Below, piece after piece: positions 26,088 through 33,742 of a stretch of 64,000 bases of DNA. Within the stretch, counting starts at the first letter, position 1. Every line of letters begins with the position of its first letter. A program made the position numbers and the translations under genes. The DNA is from Lacihabitans sp. CS3-21 (lineage in GTDB: Bacteria > Bacteroidota > Bacteroidia > Cytophagales > Spirosomataceae), in contig NZ_RJUD01000008.1 in assembly GCF_024343675.1 (NCBI RefSeq), forward strand, positions 1-64,000, given 5' to 3'. The notes under the pieces were generated by a model, which saw nothing but the letters and a program-made list of their open reading frames with translations, was not told where the DNA came from and did not search any database.

Positions 26088-28700
26088 ATGAGAAGATACA
26101 GCTTATTCTTCATATCGGTCATTATCCTATTAAAATCGATTAACTTGGCAAGTGCTCAAAAAGCGGAGGTAGATGAGGACTTCATAAGTTCAAATAAATT
26201 CACCAAAAAAAGACAAATGATATTTTCTGATCATGTTGGTAATGACATTTTTTTAAAAGGGAATTTTGTAGAGGTAGGAATAAGCTCCAACGGTTGTTTA
26301 AGTTCATCAACCGCACCCCCCGCTGGATACAATAACACCTCCAGTGGAGGATTAGGCTTGGTTTATGACAATGGGAATGATGGCTGGACAGTTGGTTCGC
26401 CGAGTAAATCTGGTGACTATTTTAAGCCAGGAACACCATTCGAAGGCTTCATTGTGAAATATAATAATGAAATTTATTCAAATAACATAAACGGAGATTT
26501 TCAAATATCCGGCAATAACATATCTTTAAACGAAACTGGCGATACACACACTGCTATTTGGGAAGGTTTGGTAATTGGCAAATTTTCTGTTAGGCAAATC
26601 CTTGAAATGAAAACAAATGGTACAAATATAAAATTCAGTGTCGAAATCACTAATCTTAGTACTACAAATGCAGATATTTACTATAGTCGAGTTGCTGACC
26701 CGGATCAAGAAGCAGAAATAACAGGCACATATTTAACTAATAATACGATAGTAAGCCAATATTCATCGGGAGGAAACGGGTCACTTGTTAAGGCACTGGG
26801 AACTTCATACAATATTTACTTTGGTTTTGGAAGTTCTGATTCTAGATCCAAAGTTGCTATTTCCTATCCATGGAAGTTATCCCCCTCGGATTACTATACA
26901 GGCCAAAATGGTGCTATAATCAGTGGCTCCATTAACGCCGATTATGCACTTTCATTAAGTTTTTTTGAACCTAATGTTACATACCAGGAAAAAGTTGTTT
27001 TTGATGGATACTTTCTTCTAAATCCAAATGAAGAAAATCTAGCTCTTTGTAAACCAAGTAGCAATATAACAGCACAAAACACCACAATTTATGAAGGTCA
27101 AAGTACTAATATCGAAATACATTTAGGAGGTATAGGGCCATGGACTTTCAATTTAAATAATCAGATATATTCCACAAGTACTACTCCTTTTATTTTGTCA
27201 GTTAACCCCACTGTAACGACGGAATACCTCGTAAAAAATGTTAGTAATTCATGTGGTATTTTTAATGAACCCAAATTTGTAACTGTTGATGTTTTGCCAT
27301 GTAATATTCCTACAACGGCTACCTTAAGTGGGTCATCTACAATACCTTTAGGTTCTTCTACAACTTTAACAGTTAATTTAAAGGGTTACAGTCCATGGAA
27401 TTTCAAATTAAATGGCGTATCATATGTTGCGAATTCTTCACCTTATAATATTACAGTTTCGCCAACAACAAACACAACTTACTCACTTACTGATCTGAAT
27501 AACTTTTGTGGAAATGGAACAGTTACGGGCACTGCAAACATAAACATTACAATCACTTGTGATGCTAATGAACCTAACAATTCCATATTACAAGCTTCCA
27601 ACATTAACTCCCTGCCGTTCCAAAGTAATCAATTGTGTTTTCATGTCGACTCAGATGAAGATTGGTTCAAATTCGATATCAATGGGAAAAATTATTTAAT
27701 TAAGTCAAAAATATTAAGCTCAACACCAACTGGCAATTACAGATTGAATGTTTTAGTAATTGGAGGCGTTATAACCATTGAAACTATTTCCAATGCAAAC
27801 TCCAATTTGGACACTGAACTTTTTCTTTATGAATCAAATGGTTTAACTCAGTTAGCATACGATGATGACAATGGTATTGGTGCATTTTCAAAAATTATGT
27901 TCAATATATGTCCAAATAGTATAATCCACAATGTCAACAACAACACCATTAATGGTAAGTTTTCTGCATTTGAAAGTATTTCTAGCCAAATTGTAACTTC
28001 TAACAATACAGAATATTTTGCGGGCAAACATATTCTATTATTGCCTGGATTTAAGACTACCGATAATTATTTGTTTTCAGCTAAAATAAAGAGTTGTGAA
28101 TCTAATACCACTTCCCCTTCTACTCAGTCATTAGTTATTCAACCTGGACCGTCCGATGGTCAGGATGGCGAAGTAAATTCTTTGTATCCAGATGTTATTT
28201 CTCTCAGTGGGCAAAGCAAATTTCTATCTCCCGCAGTGTGGACATATAGTGGAAACATAAATATAAAAAGGGCATATCTTAAATTTGATTTATCGGGTAT
28301 TCCAAGTTCTGCAGTTATCGACTCCGCTCATTTAGATCTTTTCTATAGTCAAGAATTAATAAATACCTACCCTTACTTTTCAGGACAAACCGGACATTCT
28401 GGAGAAAATACTTTTTTAATCAAAAGGGCATTGTCGAATTGGAGTGAATCCACCTTAACATGGAATTCTAAACCTTCAACATCCGAAATAAATTCCGTAA
28501 CAATCACCGCAAGTTCAATTCCAACCCAAAACTTCCTAAAAATAAATGTAAAAAATATTTTGATGGACATAATGGCTTCAACAAACCATGGTTTTGAAAT
28601 AAGAATGCTCGATGAGTCTATTTATAAATCATTGTGCTTAACTTCTTCTGAAGAAGTAAATTCACTAATTAGACCAAAATTGACTATCTATTACCATTAA
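26088..28700 (+). CDS. secreted multidomain DNRLRE-type surface protein
   Basis: The ATG at 26088 (MRRYSLFFISVIILLKSINL, cut site after ASAQ) is preferred to an upstream TTG at 26040 because it gives a normal signal peptide. The ~870-residue protein has an N-terminal beta-rich part of unknown type (to about 325), two Ig-like repeats with the shared texts IGPWTFNLNNQIYS and YSPWNFKLNGVSYV, a pre-peptidase-like domain starting DANEPNNSILQA with DSDEDWFKFDI, and a C-terminal DNRLRE-like domain (KRAYLKFDLSGIPSSAVIDSA shown by KFDLSGIPS, then LSNWSESTLTWNSKP). No T9SS tail is seen. DNRLRE domains occur in large surface and adhesion proteins. The gene is alone between 32-bp direct repeats and may be horizontally acquired. 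Function is unknown. Confidence 0.8.
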   Translation: MRRYSLFFISVIILLKSINLASAQKAEVDEDFISSNKFTKKRQMIFSDHVGNDIFLKGNFVEVGISSNGCLSSSTAPPAGYNNTSSGGLGLVYDNGNDGWTVGSPSKSGDYFKPGTPFEGFIVKYNNEIYSNNINGDFQISGNNISLNETGDTHTAIWEGLVIGKFSVRQILEMKTNGTNIKFSVEITNLSTTNADIYYSRVADPDQEAEITGTYLTNNTIVSQYSSGGNGSLVKALGTSYNIYFGFGSSDSRSKVAISYPWKLSPSDYYTGQNGAIISGSINADYALSLSFFEPNVTYQEKVVFDGYFLLNPNEENLALCKPSSNITAQNTTIYEGQSTNIEIHLGGIGPWTFNLNNQIYSTSTTPFILSVNPTVTTEYLVKNVSNSCGIFNEPKFVTVDVLPCNIPTTATLSGSSTIPLGSSTTLTVNLKGYSPWNFKLNGVSYVANSSPYNITVSPTTNTTYSLTDLNNFCGNGTVTGTANINITITCDANEPNNSILQASNINSLPFQSNQLCFHVDSDEDWFKFDINGKNYLIKSKILSSTPTGNYRLNVLVIGGVITIETISNANSNLDTELFLYESNGLTQLAYDDDNGIGAFSKIMFNICPNSIIHNVNNNTINGKFSAFESISSQIVTSNNTEYFAGKHILLLPGFKTTDNYLFSAKIKSCESNTTSPSTQSLVIQPGPSDGQDGEVNSLYPDVISLSGQSKFLSPAVWTYSGNINIKRAYLKFDLSGIPSSAVIDSAHLDLFYSQELINTYPYFSGQTGHSGENTFLIKRALSNWSESTLTWNSKPSTSEINSVTITASSIPTQNFLKINVKNILMDIMASTNHGFEIRMLDESIYKSLCLTSSEEVNSLIRPKLTIYYH

Positions 28701-28903
28701 CAGTTAGATTTTTCATAAACCAAATTACTAACCTCCAATCTGTAAAAGTATTGTAATTAAATGAAAATGGGCTTGTTTCAACCGCCTGAAAAATGAACTG
28801 TATTTTAATATTTCATAAGACCCATTAAATCTTGGATCACAAGTACGCTATTTTGGAATTGAAATGGTTAACTCAAACCGAACCGAAATGCTAGCCTCCA
28901 AAA

Positions 28904-28935
28904 AAACTTAATATTGACTTAACAATAGTTTTTTA
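28904..28935 (+). repeat. 32-bp direct repeat, right copy
   Basis: This copy matches 25895-25926 except for one A/T difference. It includes the -33 element and spacer of the promoter proposed for the histone-H1-like gene, suggesting that this is the original copy. Confidence 0.8.
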
Positions 28936-28943
28936 TAATATTG
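28914..28943 (+). promoter_or_regulatory. candidate Bacteroidota promoter of the H1-like gene
   Basis: TTG at 28914-28916 is followed by 19 bp and then TAATATTG at 28936-28943. This is close to the Bacteroidota consensus TTG-N19-TAnnTTTG, with one mismatch in the -7 box. The ATG lies 31 bp downstream. Confidence 0.5.
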
Positions 28944-28974
28944 CAGATTATAACAGTACATAACAGATAAAAAT

Positions 28975-29421
28975 ATGAAAGCAGAAAAACAAGCTCTCAA
29001 AAAACAAATTGAAGAAGCAATAAATGCTATAGTTAAAGGTGACTCTAACAAAAAAATAGAGAAAGCTACTAAAAAATCAGCGGAGAAATTGGCTGAAATG
29101 ATAATAGAGGATAGAAAGAAAGCGAAAAAGAAAGCTGAAAAAGACGCTAAAAAGGCTGAAAAAGAAGCCAAAAAAGCAGCAAAGAAACCTTCGAAAAAGG
29201 CTGACAAAAAATCAAGCAAGAAAGTGATAGCTCCGAAAAAGGAAGTGGTAGCTGAAACTGTTGCTCCTAAAGTGGAAATACTAAAGAAAACGCCTGCCAA
29301 GGTTACACCAAAAGCAACGACTAAAACTGCAGCAAAACCAGCTGTAAAGCCAGCAATGGTGAAAGCCGTAAAACCAGAAGTGGTTAAAAAAGCACCGAAA
29401 ATAGAGACGCCAGCTCAATAA
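28975..29421 (+). CDS. histone H1-like lysine/alanine-rich protein
   Basis: The 148-residue protein starts with a short helical part (KQIEEAINAIVKGDSNKKIE, residues about 9-30) and then becomes a lysine-, alanine- and proline-rich tail with KKAEKDAKKAEKEAKKAAKK and later TPKATTKTAAKPAVKPAMV. This composition matches the bacterial H1-like (Hc1-type) nucleoid proteins found widely in Bacteroidota. It probably binds and compacts DNA. It has its own promoter-like sequence and is followed directly by a strong terminator, so it is a single-gene unit. Confidence 0.75.
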   Translation: MKAEKQALKKQIEEAINAIVKGDSNKKIEKATKKSAEKLAEMIIEDRKKAKKKAEKDAKKAEKEAKKAAKKPSKKADKKSSKKVIAPKKEVVAETVAPKVEILKKTPAKVTPKATTKTAAKPAVKPAMVKAVKPEVVKKAPKIETPAQ

Positions 29422-29436
29422 TATTTTAATTTTCTA

Positions 29437-29469
29437 AAAAAGCCGAAGACGAAAACTTCGGCTTTTTTT
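29437..29469 (+). terminator. intrinsic terminator after H1-like gene
   Basis: The stem AGCCGAAG (29441-29448) pairs with CTTCGGCT (29456-29463) across a 7-nt loop and is followed by seven T. It lies 20 bp past the stop codon. Confidence 0.85.
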
Positions 29470-29496
29470 GTCCCCAATTTTTACTTCATTTTACAT

Positions 29497-29504
29497 TACC
29501 TTTG
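29497..29504 (+). promoter_or_regulatory. candidate -7 box (TACCTTTG)
   Basis: The sequence is an exact match to TAnnTTTG, placed 19 bp before the ATG at 29524. A clear -33 TTTG at the right distance is not visible, so the call rests on the -7 box alone. Confidence 0.45.
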
Positions 29505-29523
29505 TGGGTAAATAATTCCAAAA

Positions 29524-29850
29524 ATGAACATTTCTACCGAAGAAAAAATAGCACACCTTGAAGATTTTAAAACCAAAGATTGGCTAATTCTCGACGAATG
29601 GGAAGACCGTGATTTAAAATGGCCGGGCGACGATGTGGTAGAGCAAATGCGGCTTGAAATACTTGATTTTACCAATTTCCTTATATTTCACCTAAAAAAA
29701 GAAGGCATCGATCTTCAAGCGGAAACTCAAAAATACTACGCAGACTGGGATGCCGAATATTTTAAAAATGAAGAGATAGAATTCATCGTTGAAATAGAAC
29801 TCATAGCCATGAAAATAGTAGGAATTAATGTAGATGAGATAATTATTTAA
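29524..29850 (+). CDS. small acidic protein of unknown function
   Basis: The 108-residue protein is acidic, with no signal peptide or membrane segment, and is rich in tryptophan near the N-terminus (DWLILDEWEDRDLKWPGDD). The rest reads as alternating helices. I do not recognise the family. A TAnnTTTG box precedes it, and its end overlaps by 8 bp the end of the convergent lipoprotein gene. Good coding character (regular ATG, low-complexity free) supports it as real. Confidence 0.65.
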   Translation: MNISTEEKIAHLEDFKTKDWLILDEWEDRDLKWPGDDVVEQMRLEILDFTNFLIFHLKKEGIDLQAETQKYYADWDAEYFKNEEIEFIVEIELIAMKIVGINVDEIII

Positions 29851-30406
29851 CCCTCAAGTACTTCGACTTACTTTTAAATTCTAATAAATCCGCCGAAAGC
29901 TCGGCCATAACTTCGTCAACGGTTTTGCCCATAGTTTGAAAATAACTCCATTGAGCCTCCACCAATTTTCTGATCATCTCTAAGTACAATTCACGGTCAA
30001 CCACCATCTCAAATGCATCTTTATTATTAAATGACAATTTGTATTTTATGACGGCAAGGTCTGAGGCAAAATCTGAAGATTTAAACTCTAAAAAACCAGA
30101 TTTGAATTGATAGGTACCTTTGTTATTCAAGTAGAATGCATCCAAATCAACCATATTGATATCTGTACTTCTATCGTCAATTTTGATTTCATAGGTTCCG
30201 TCTTTGGCAAAACTCATCACCAAGTTTTTCGATGCCAACTCAGAGTTAGCCAACTCAGGATCTTTTTCACGAATATGTAACAAAGCCTCTGAGGAAATCA
30301 ATTTCCAATCGCCCAATATTTGTTGATCAGGACTAGGTTCTGCTTGCTCACAAGCTGAAAAAATTAAGGTTGTTAAAAGTATAAAGAGTGGCTTATAAAA
30401 TTTCAT
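29843..30406 (-). CDS. lipocalin-like lipoprotein
   Basis: The 187-residue precursor has the lipobox LIFSAC (Cys19). The mature protein starts with ILGDWKLISSEAL, the common opening of lipocalin-like domains (DUF4923/DUF5004-type) in Bacteroidota, and has further strands NLVMSFAKDGTYEIKI and KGTYQFKSGFLEFKSS. The C-terminal 45 residues are helical and may form an added segment. Its role is unknown; it is probably anchored to the inner or outer membrane. It converges on the small acidic gene with an 8-bp overlap. Confidence 0.7.
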   Translation of the reverse strand: MKFYKPLFILLTTLIFSACEQAEPSPDQQILGDWKLISSEALLHIREKDPELANSELASKNLVMSFAKDGTYEIKIDDRSTDINMVDLDAFYLNNKGTYQFKSGFLEFKSSDFASDLAVIKYKLSFNNKDAFEMVVDRELYLEMIRKLVEAQWSYFQTMGKTVDEVMAELSADLLEFKSKSKYLRVK

Positions 30407-30719
30407 TTAGCTTGGGTTTTAGAACACCAAATTTACTGTCCATTCATAGGCATAGCCTAACAAATGAATGCTTGTGGTATCGTAGTTTATTTTCCTGTTC
30501 AAATTTAAGTTTTCAAAACAACAAAAAAAATCTGATATTCACCTCAAAAAAAATCAATTATTTTCTGATTAAAGGGGATTCATTATAATTTTAAAGCTTG
30601 ACTATTAGTTTATTACCGCTTTAAAATGCCGTATATCTCCAAAATTTAAGAAAAACATTATTTGGCACTTTCAAAAAAAATCCATAAATAGTGGTATTCA
30701 ACCATAAAAATACATTGAT
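30407..30719. other. 313-bp intergenic region between divergent genes
   Basis: It separates the lipocalin-like gene (minus) from the esterase gene (plus) and so should hold two promoters. TTTGGCACTTTC near 30661 could be a -33 element, but no matching -7 box is convincing. No repeats or hairpins with T-tracts are seen. Confidence 0.35.
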
Positions 30720-32015
30720 ATGATTAAAAAGATAACTTTCAGTTTAATTGCTGTTTTTACGACTATTCATCTCGCCTTTGCCCAACCCACCGAGAAATTC
30801 ATTAAAGTTATAGTTGCCGCCGATCATACCGACTGGACCTATAAAGTTGGTGAAAAAGCAAAGTTTACGATTTCTGTTTTACAAAACGGCAATCCCATAA
30901 AAAACGCCAAAATCCGCTATGAAATAGGGCCAGAAAAAATGGAACCTACAAAAAAAGAAACCATTACACTGGCCACAGGAACACAAACTTTAGAAGCAGG
31001 CACCATGACAACCGCTGGCTTTTTACGTTGTGTGGCCATAGCCGAAATCGACGGAAAAGAATATAGAAATTTAGCTACTGCGGGCTTTAATCCTATTGAT
31101 ATACAACCCACTGTGGCAAATCCATCTGATTTTGATGCATTCTGGACCGAAGCCAAAACTGATTTGGCCAAAATTCCACTTGACGCAAAAATGACCTTAT
31201 TGCCTGAACGTTGCACCGAAAAAGTAAACGTGTATCAGGTTAATATTCAAAACTTTGCAGTTGGCACAAGATTGTACGGAATTCTTTGCGTACCCAAAAA
31301 AGAAGGAAAATACCCAGCATTGCTCCAAGTGCCAGGAGCTGGAGTAAGGCCTTACGCTGGCGACATTGCAAATGCCGAAAAAGGAATTATCACGCTTCAA
31401 ATAGGTATTCATGGTATTCCTGTAAACCTCGACCCTCAGGTTTATGCAGACCTAGGGAGAGGAATTCTAAACGGCTATCCCAGTTATAACCTAGACGATA
31501 AAAACCGTTTTTTCTATAAAAGGGTGTATTTGGGTTGTGTAAGAGCCAATGATTTTTTGGTTAACTTGCCTCAATATGATGGTAAAAATCTGGCCGTAAC
31601 AGGCGGAAGCCAGGGCGGAGCATTGTCTATCGTCACGGCCGCCCTCGACAGCCGCGTGAAGTGGCTCGGAGCATTTTACCCAGCCATTTCTGACGTAACT
31701 GGATATCTCAACGGAAGAGCAGGCGGTTGGCCGCATTATTTCGACAAAAATAGCCGAGCAGTAAACGACAAAAAAGAAAAAATCGAAACAGTAGCTTATT
31801 ACGATGTAGTAAACTTTGCCCGCAGACTCAGCCAACCAGGAATATATTCATGGGGATACAATGACGAAACCTGTCCACCTACTTCTATGTATGCTGCTTA
31901 TAATGTGATCAAAGCACCAAAAGAGTTGTATTTGGCATTAGAAACAGGCCACTGGACTTACCCTGAGCAGCAAGAAAAAGTAGGCAATTGGCTAGTTGGC
32001 AAGCTGAAAGAATAA
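30720..32015 (+). CDS. acetyl-xylan esterase/cephalosporin-C deacetylase family (CE7-like) protein
   Basis: The 431-residue protein has a signal peptide ending AFAQ (residue 22). An N-terminal beta-sandwich (about 25-125) precedes an alpha/beta-hydrolase domain of the AXE1 type. The nucleophile Ser297 lies in VTGGSQGGAL, the acid is probably Asp382 in YNDETCPP, and His411 lies in ETGHWTYP, completing a catalytic triad. CE7 enzymes remove acetyl groups from xylan and other acetylated sugars. The next gene starts on its stop codon (TAATG), so the two are co-translated. Substrate is inferred from the family only. Confidence 0.85.
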   Translation: MIKKITFSLIAVFTTIHLAFAQPTEKFIKVIVAADHTDWTYKVGEKAKFTISVLQNGNPIKNAKIRYEIGPEKMEPTKKETITLATGTQTLEAGTMTTAGFLRCVAIAEIDGKEYRNLATAGFNPIDIQPTVANPSDFDAFWTEAKTDLAKIPLDAKMTLLPERCTEKVNVYQVNIQNFAVGTRLYGILCVPKKEGKYPALLQVPGAGVRPYAGDIANAEKGIITLQIGIHGIPVNLDPQVYADLGRGILNGYPSYNLDDKNRFFYKRVYLGCVRANDFLVNLPQYDGKNLAVTGGSQGGALSIVTAALDSRVKWLGAFYPAISDVTGYLNGRAGGWPHYFDKNSRAVNDKKEKIETVAYYDVVNFARRLSQPGIYSWGYNDETCPPTSMYAAYNVIKAPKELYLALETGHWTYPEQQEKVGNWLVGKLKE

Positions 32016-33400
32016 TGAATTATTCGCAAGTCGTCGGTCAGTTTCATCCGCTTTTGGTGCATCTGCCTATTGGCATTTTACTGTTTGCTTTCTTAATGAT
32101 AATTTATCAAAAATGGCAAAAAGCAGAAATGACCGAGGCTATTTCACTCGCTTTACTTTTGGGTTCAGTAGCTGCTTTGTTTTCTTGCATTGCAGGTTGG
32201 TTTCTAGCTCAAAGTGGTGAATACGAAGCCGAAATTGTCCAAAAACACCAATGGACTGCGATTGCCTCCACGGTTTTCGGTTTTGTAGCCTATTTCTACA
32301 AAAACCAAAGGATGATTTTGTCGTCCATAATGGTAGCAACACTGACTATTGCTGGGCATTTTGGAGGAACTATTACGCATGGGCAAGGATATCTTTTTGG
32401 CAAACAAGAGCAATTGGCAGAAATTCCACAGAATGTTGAGAAACAAACCAAAATTGACACTTTGAATACAAGCAAGGAAACTGTAAAACAAACTTTTTTA
32501 TACCAAGAAAAAGTGGTTCCAATTCTAGAAAAAAAATGCTACAGTTGCCATTCTTCCAGAAAAAAGAAAGGGGGGTTACGTCTTGATGCTGAAACATTTA
32601 TACGAAAAGGAGGGAAAAATGGTGAAATTTTAATCGGAGGAAATCCGAGCAAAAGTGCACTATACACCAACCTGCTTTTACCTTTGGATGACGACAAACA
32701 CATGCCTCCCAAAGGCAAATCTCAGTTGACTTCTGGCGAGATTTCCGTAATACACTATTGGATAAAAAAGGGAGCATCATTTACAGGAGAAATAGAAGCG
32801 GAAACTGTCATTCCACAAGTGATAACGCCATTGAACGAAGTTTCATCACAAAATATTCTTCCAGAAAATCTTGAACTGGATATTTTAGAACCGAATCTCA
32901 ATAAACCTGATCAGCAAACATTAGAAAAACTCAAAAATGAAAAAATCGTCATAAATTCCGAAGGATTGGAGGGCAAAAAACTAGCTGTAAATTTTGTAAA
33001 CATCAAAGATTTAAACACAAATCAAATAACTGATTTACAAACAATTAGAGAAAATATTTTTTCGCTAAAAATCAATAATAAAGCATTATCAGATGTAAAT
33101 TTAGGACAGATTAAAACCTTTGAAAATCTAGAAAAACTAAACCTTGATCAAACCTCCATTACAGATAAAGGCATAATAAAACTGGTAAACTTAAAGAATT
33201 TAAAGCATCTGAACCTTTATGACACCAACATTTCGGATGAAAGTATAGACGCACTTTCAAGTATTAAAACCCTGAAAGTGTTATATTTATGGAAAACTAA
33301 AATTTCAGAATCAGGAATAGAAAAATTGAAAAAGAAACTGCCCAACACCAAAATAGAATATGGCAATTTCAAATTCTCAAAACCCGATTCATTGAAGTAA
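32015..33400 (+). CDS. membrane cytochrome c (PSCyt1-type) protein with leucine-rich repeats
   Basis: The ATG at 32015 overlaps the stop of the esterase gene; an upstream TTG at 31988 is less likely. The 461-residue protein begins with four membrane segments (about 12-32, 43-64, 78-95 and 100-117) resembling DUF2231. A soluble planctomycete-type cytochrome c domain follows, with the haem motif CYSCH at 175-179 and the typical HMPPKGKSQLTSGEISVI. After a linker come leucine-rich repeats at about 340-455 (LEKLNLDQTSITDKGI, LKHLNLYDTNISDESI). The combination is known in Planctomycetes and some Bacteroidota; the redox partner and role are unknown. The protein is probably anchored in the inner membrane with haem in the periplasm. 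Confidence 0.85.
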   Translation: MNYSQVVGQFHPLLVHLPIGILLFAFLMIIYQKWQKAEMTEAISLALLLGSVAALFSCIAGWFLAQSGEYEAEIVQKHQWTAIASTVFGFVAYFYKNQRMILSSIMVATLTIAGHFGGTITHGQGYLFGKQEQLAEIPQNVEKQTKIDTLNTSKETVKQTFLYQEKVVPILEKKCYSCHSSRKKKGGLRLDAETFIRKGGKNGEILIGGNPSKSALYTNLLLPLDDDKHMPPKGKSQLTSGEISVIHYWIKKGASFTGEIEAETVIPQVITPLNEVSSQNILPENLELDILEPNLNKPDQQTLEKLKNEKIVINSEGLEGKKLAVNFVNIKDLNTNQITDLQTIRENIFSLKINNKALSDVNLGQIKTFENLEKLNLDQTSITDKGIIKLVNLKNLKHLNLYDTNISDESIDALSSIKTLKVLYLWKTKISESGIEKLKKKLPNTKIEYGNFKFSKPDSLK

Positions 33401-33742
33401 TTAATAACTTTTAAATTATAACTTAATATTAATCAAGAACAAAATCGACTTGTATTGAGATGCCCTATAATTTAAAAAACTCCCATTAAGTATATCACTG
33501 TTAAGTTAATAAATACTAATGGTTCATTATATTTTTTGAACAGTCCGTTGTGAAATTTTGGACTGACTAAATTTATTAATTGGGAAAAGGTTAAATCCAA
33601 AATTTCACAGAGGATCATTGTTCAAAAAGTGTTTTTTTTGTTACTTTTTTTCAAAAAAAAAGTAAGCCCGCCCGGCAAGGGCACGAAAGATTGGAAATTA
33701 ACGCTATTGATTAACCGATATCTATTAGAAATTAACTTCTAA
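33401..33742. other. 342-bp gap with palindromic repeats
   Basis: It contains a long imperfect inverted repeat at 33532-33628 and, directly after it, an A/T palindrome at 33641-33665 followed by GCCCGCCCGGCAAGGGC. No gene is seen. The GC-rich end differs from the AT-rich surroundings. Confidence 0.5.
33532..33628. repeat. ~97-bp imperfect inverted repeat (MITE-like)
   Basis: The left arm 33532-33562 reads TTTTTTGAACA then TGTGAAATTTTGGA. The right arm 33596-33628 is its reverse complement, TCCAAAATTTCACA then TGTTCAAAAA, with a few differences in between. The loop is 33 bp. No coding capacity is present. The form fits a miniature inverted-repeat element or a stable RNA hairpin. Confidence 0.6.

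Noticed and set aside
31491-31835. Minus-strand open frame of 114 codons
   Set aside because: It lies wholly inside the esterase gene, which has a complete catalytic triad, and is a shadow frame.
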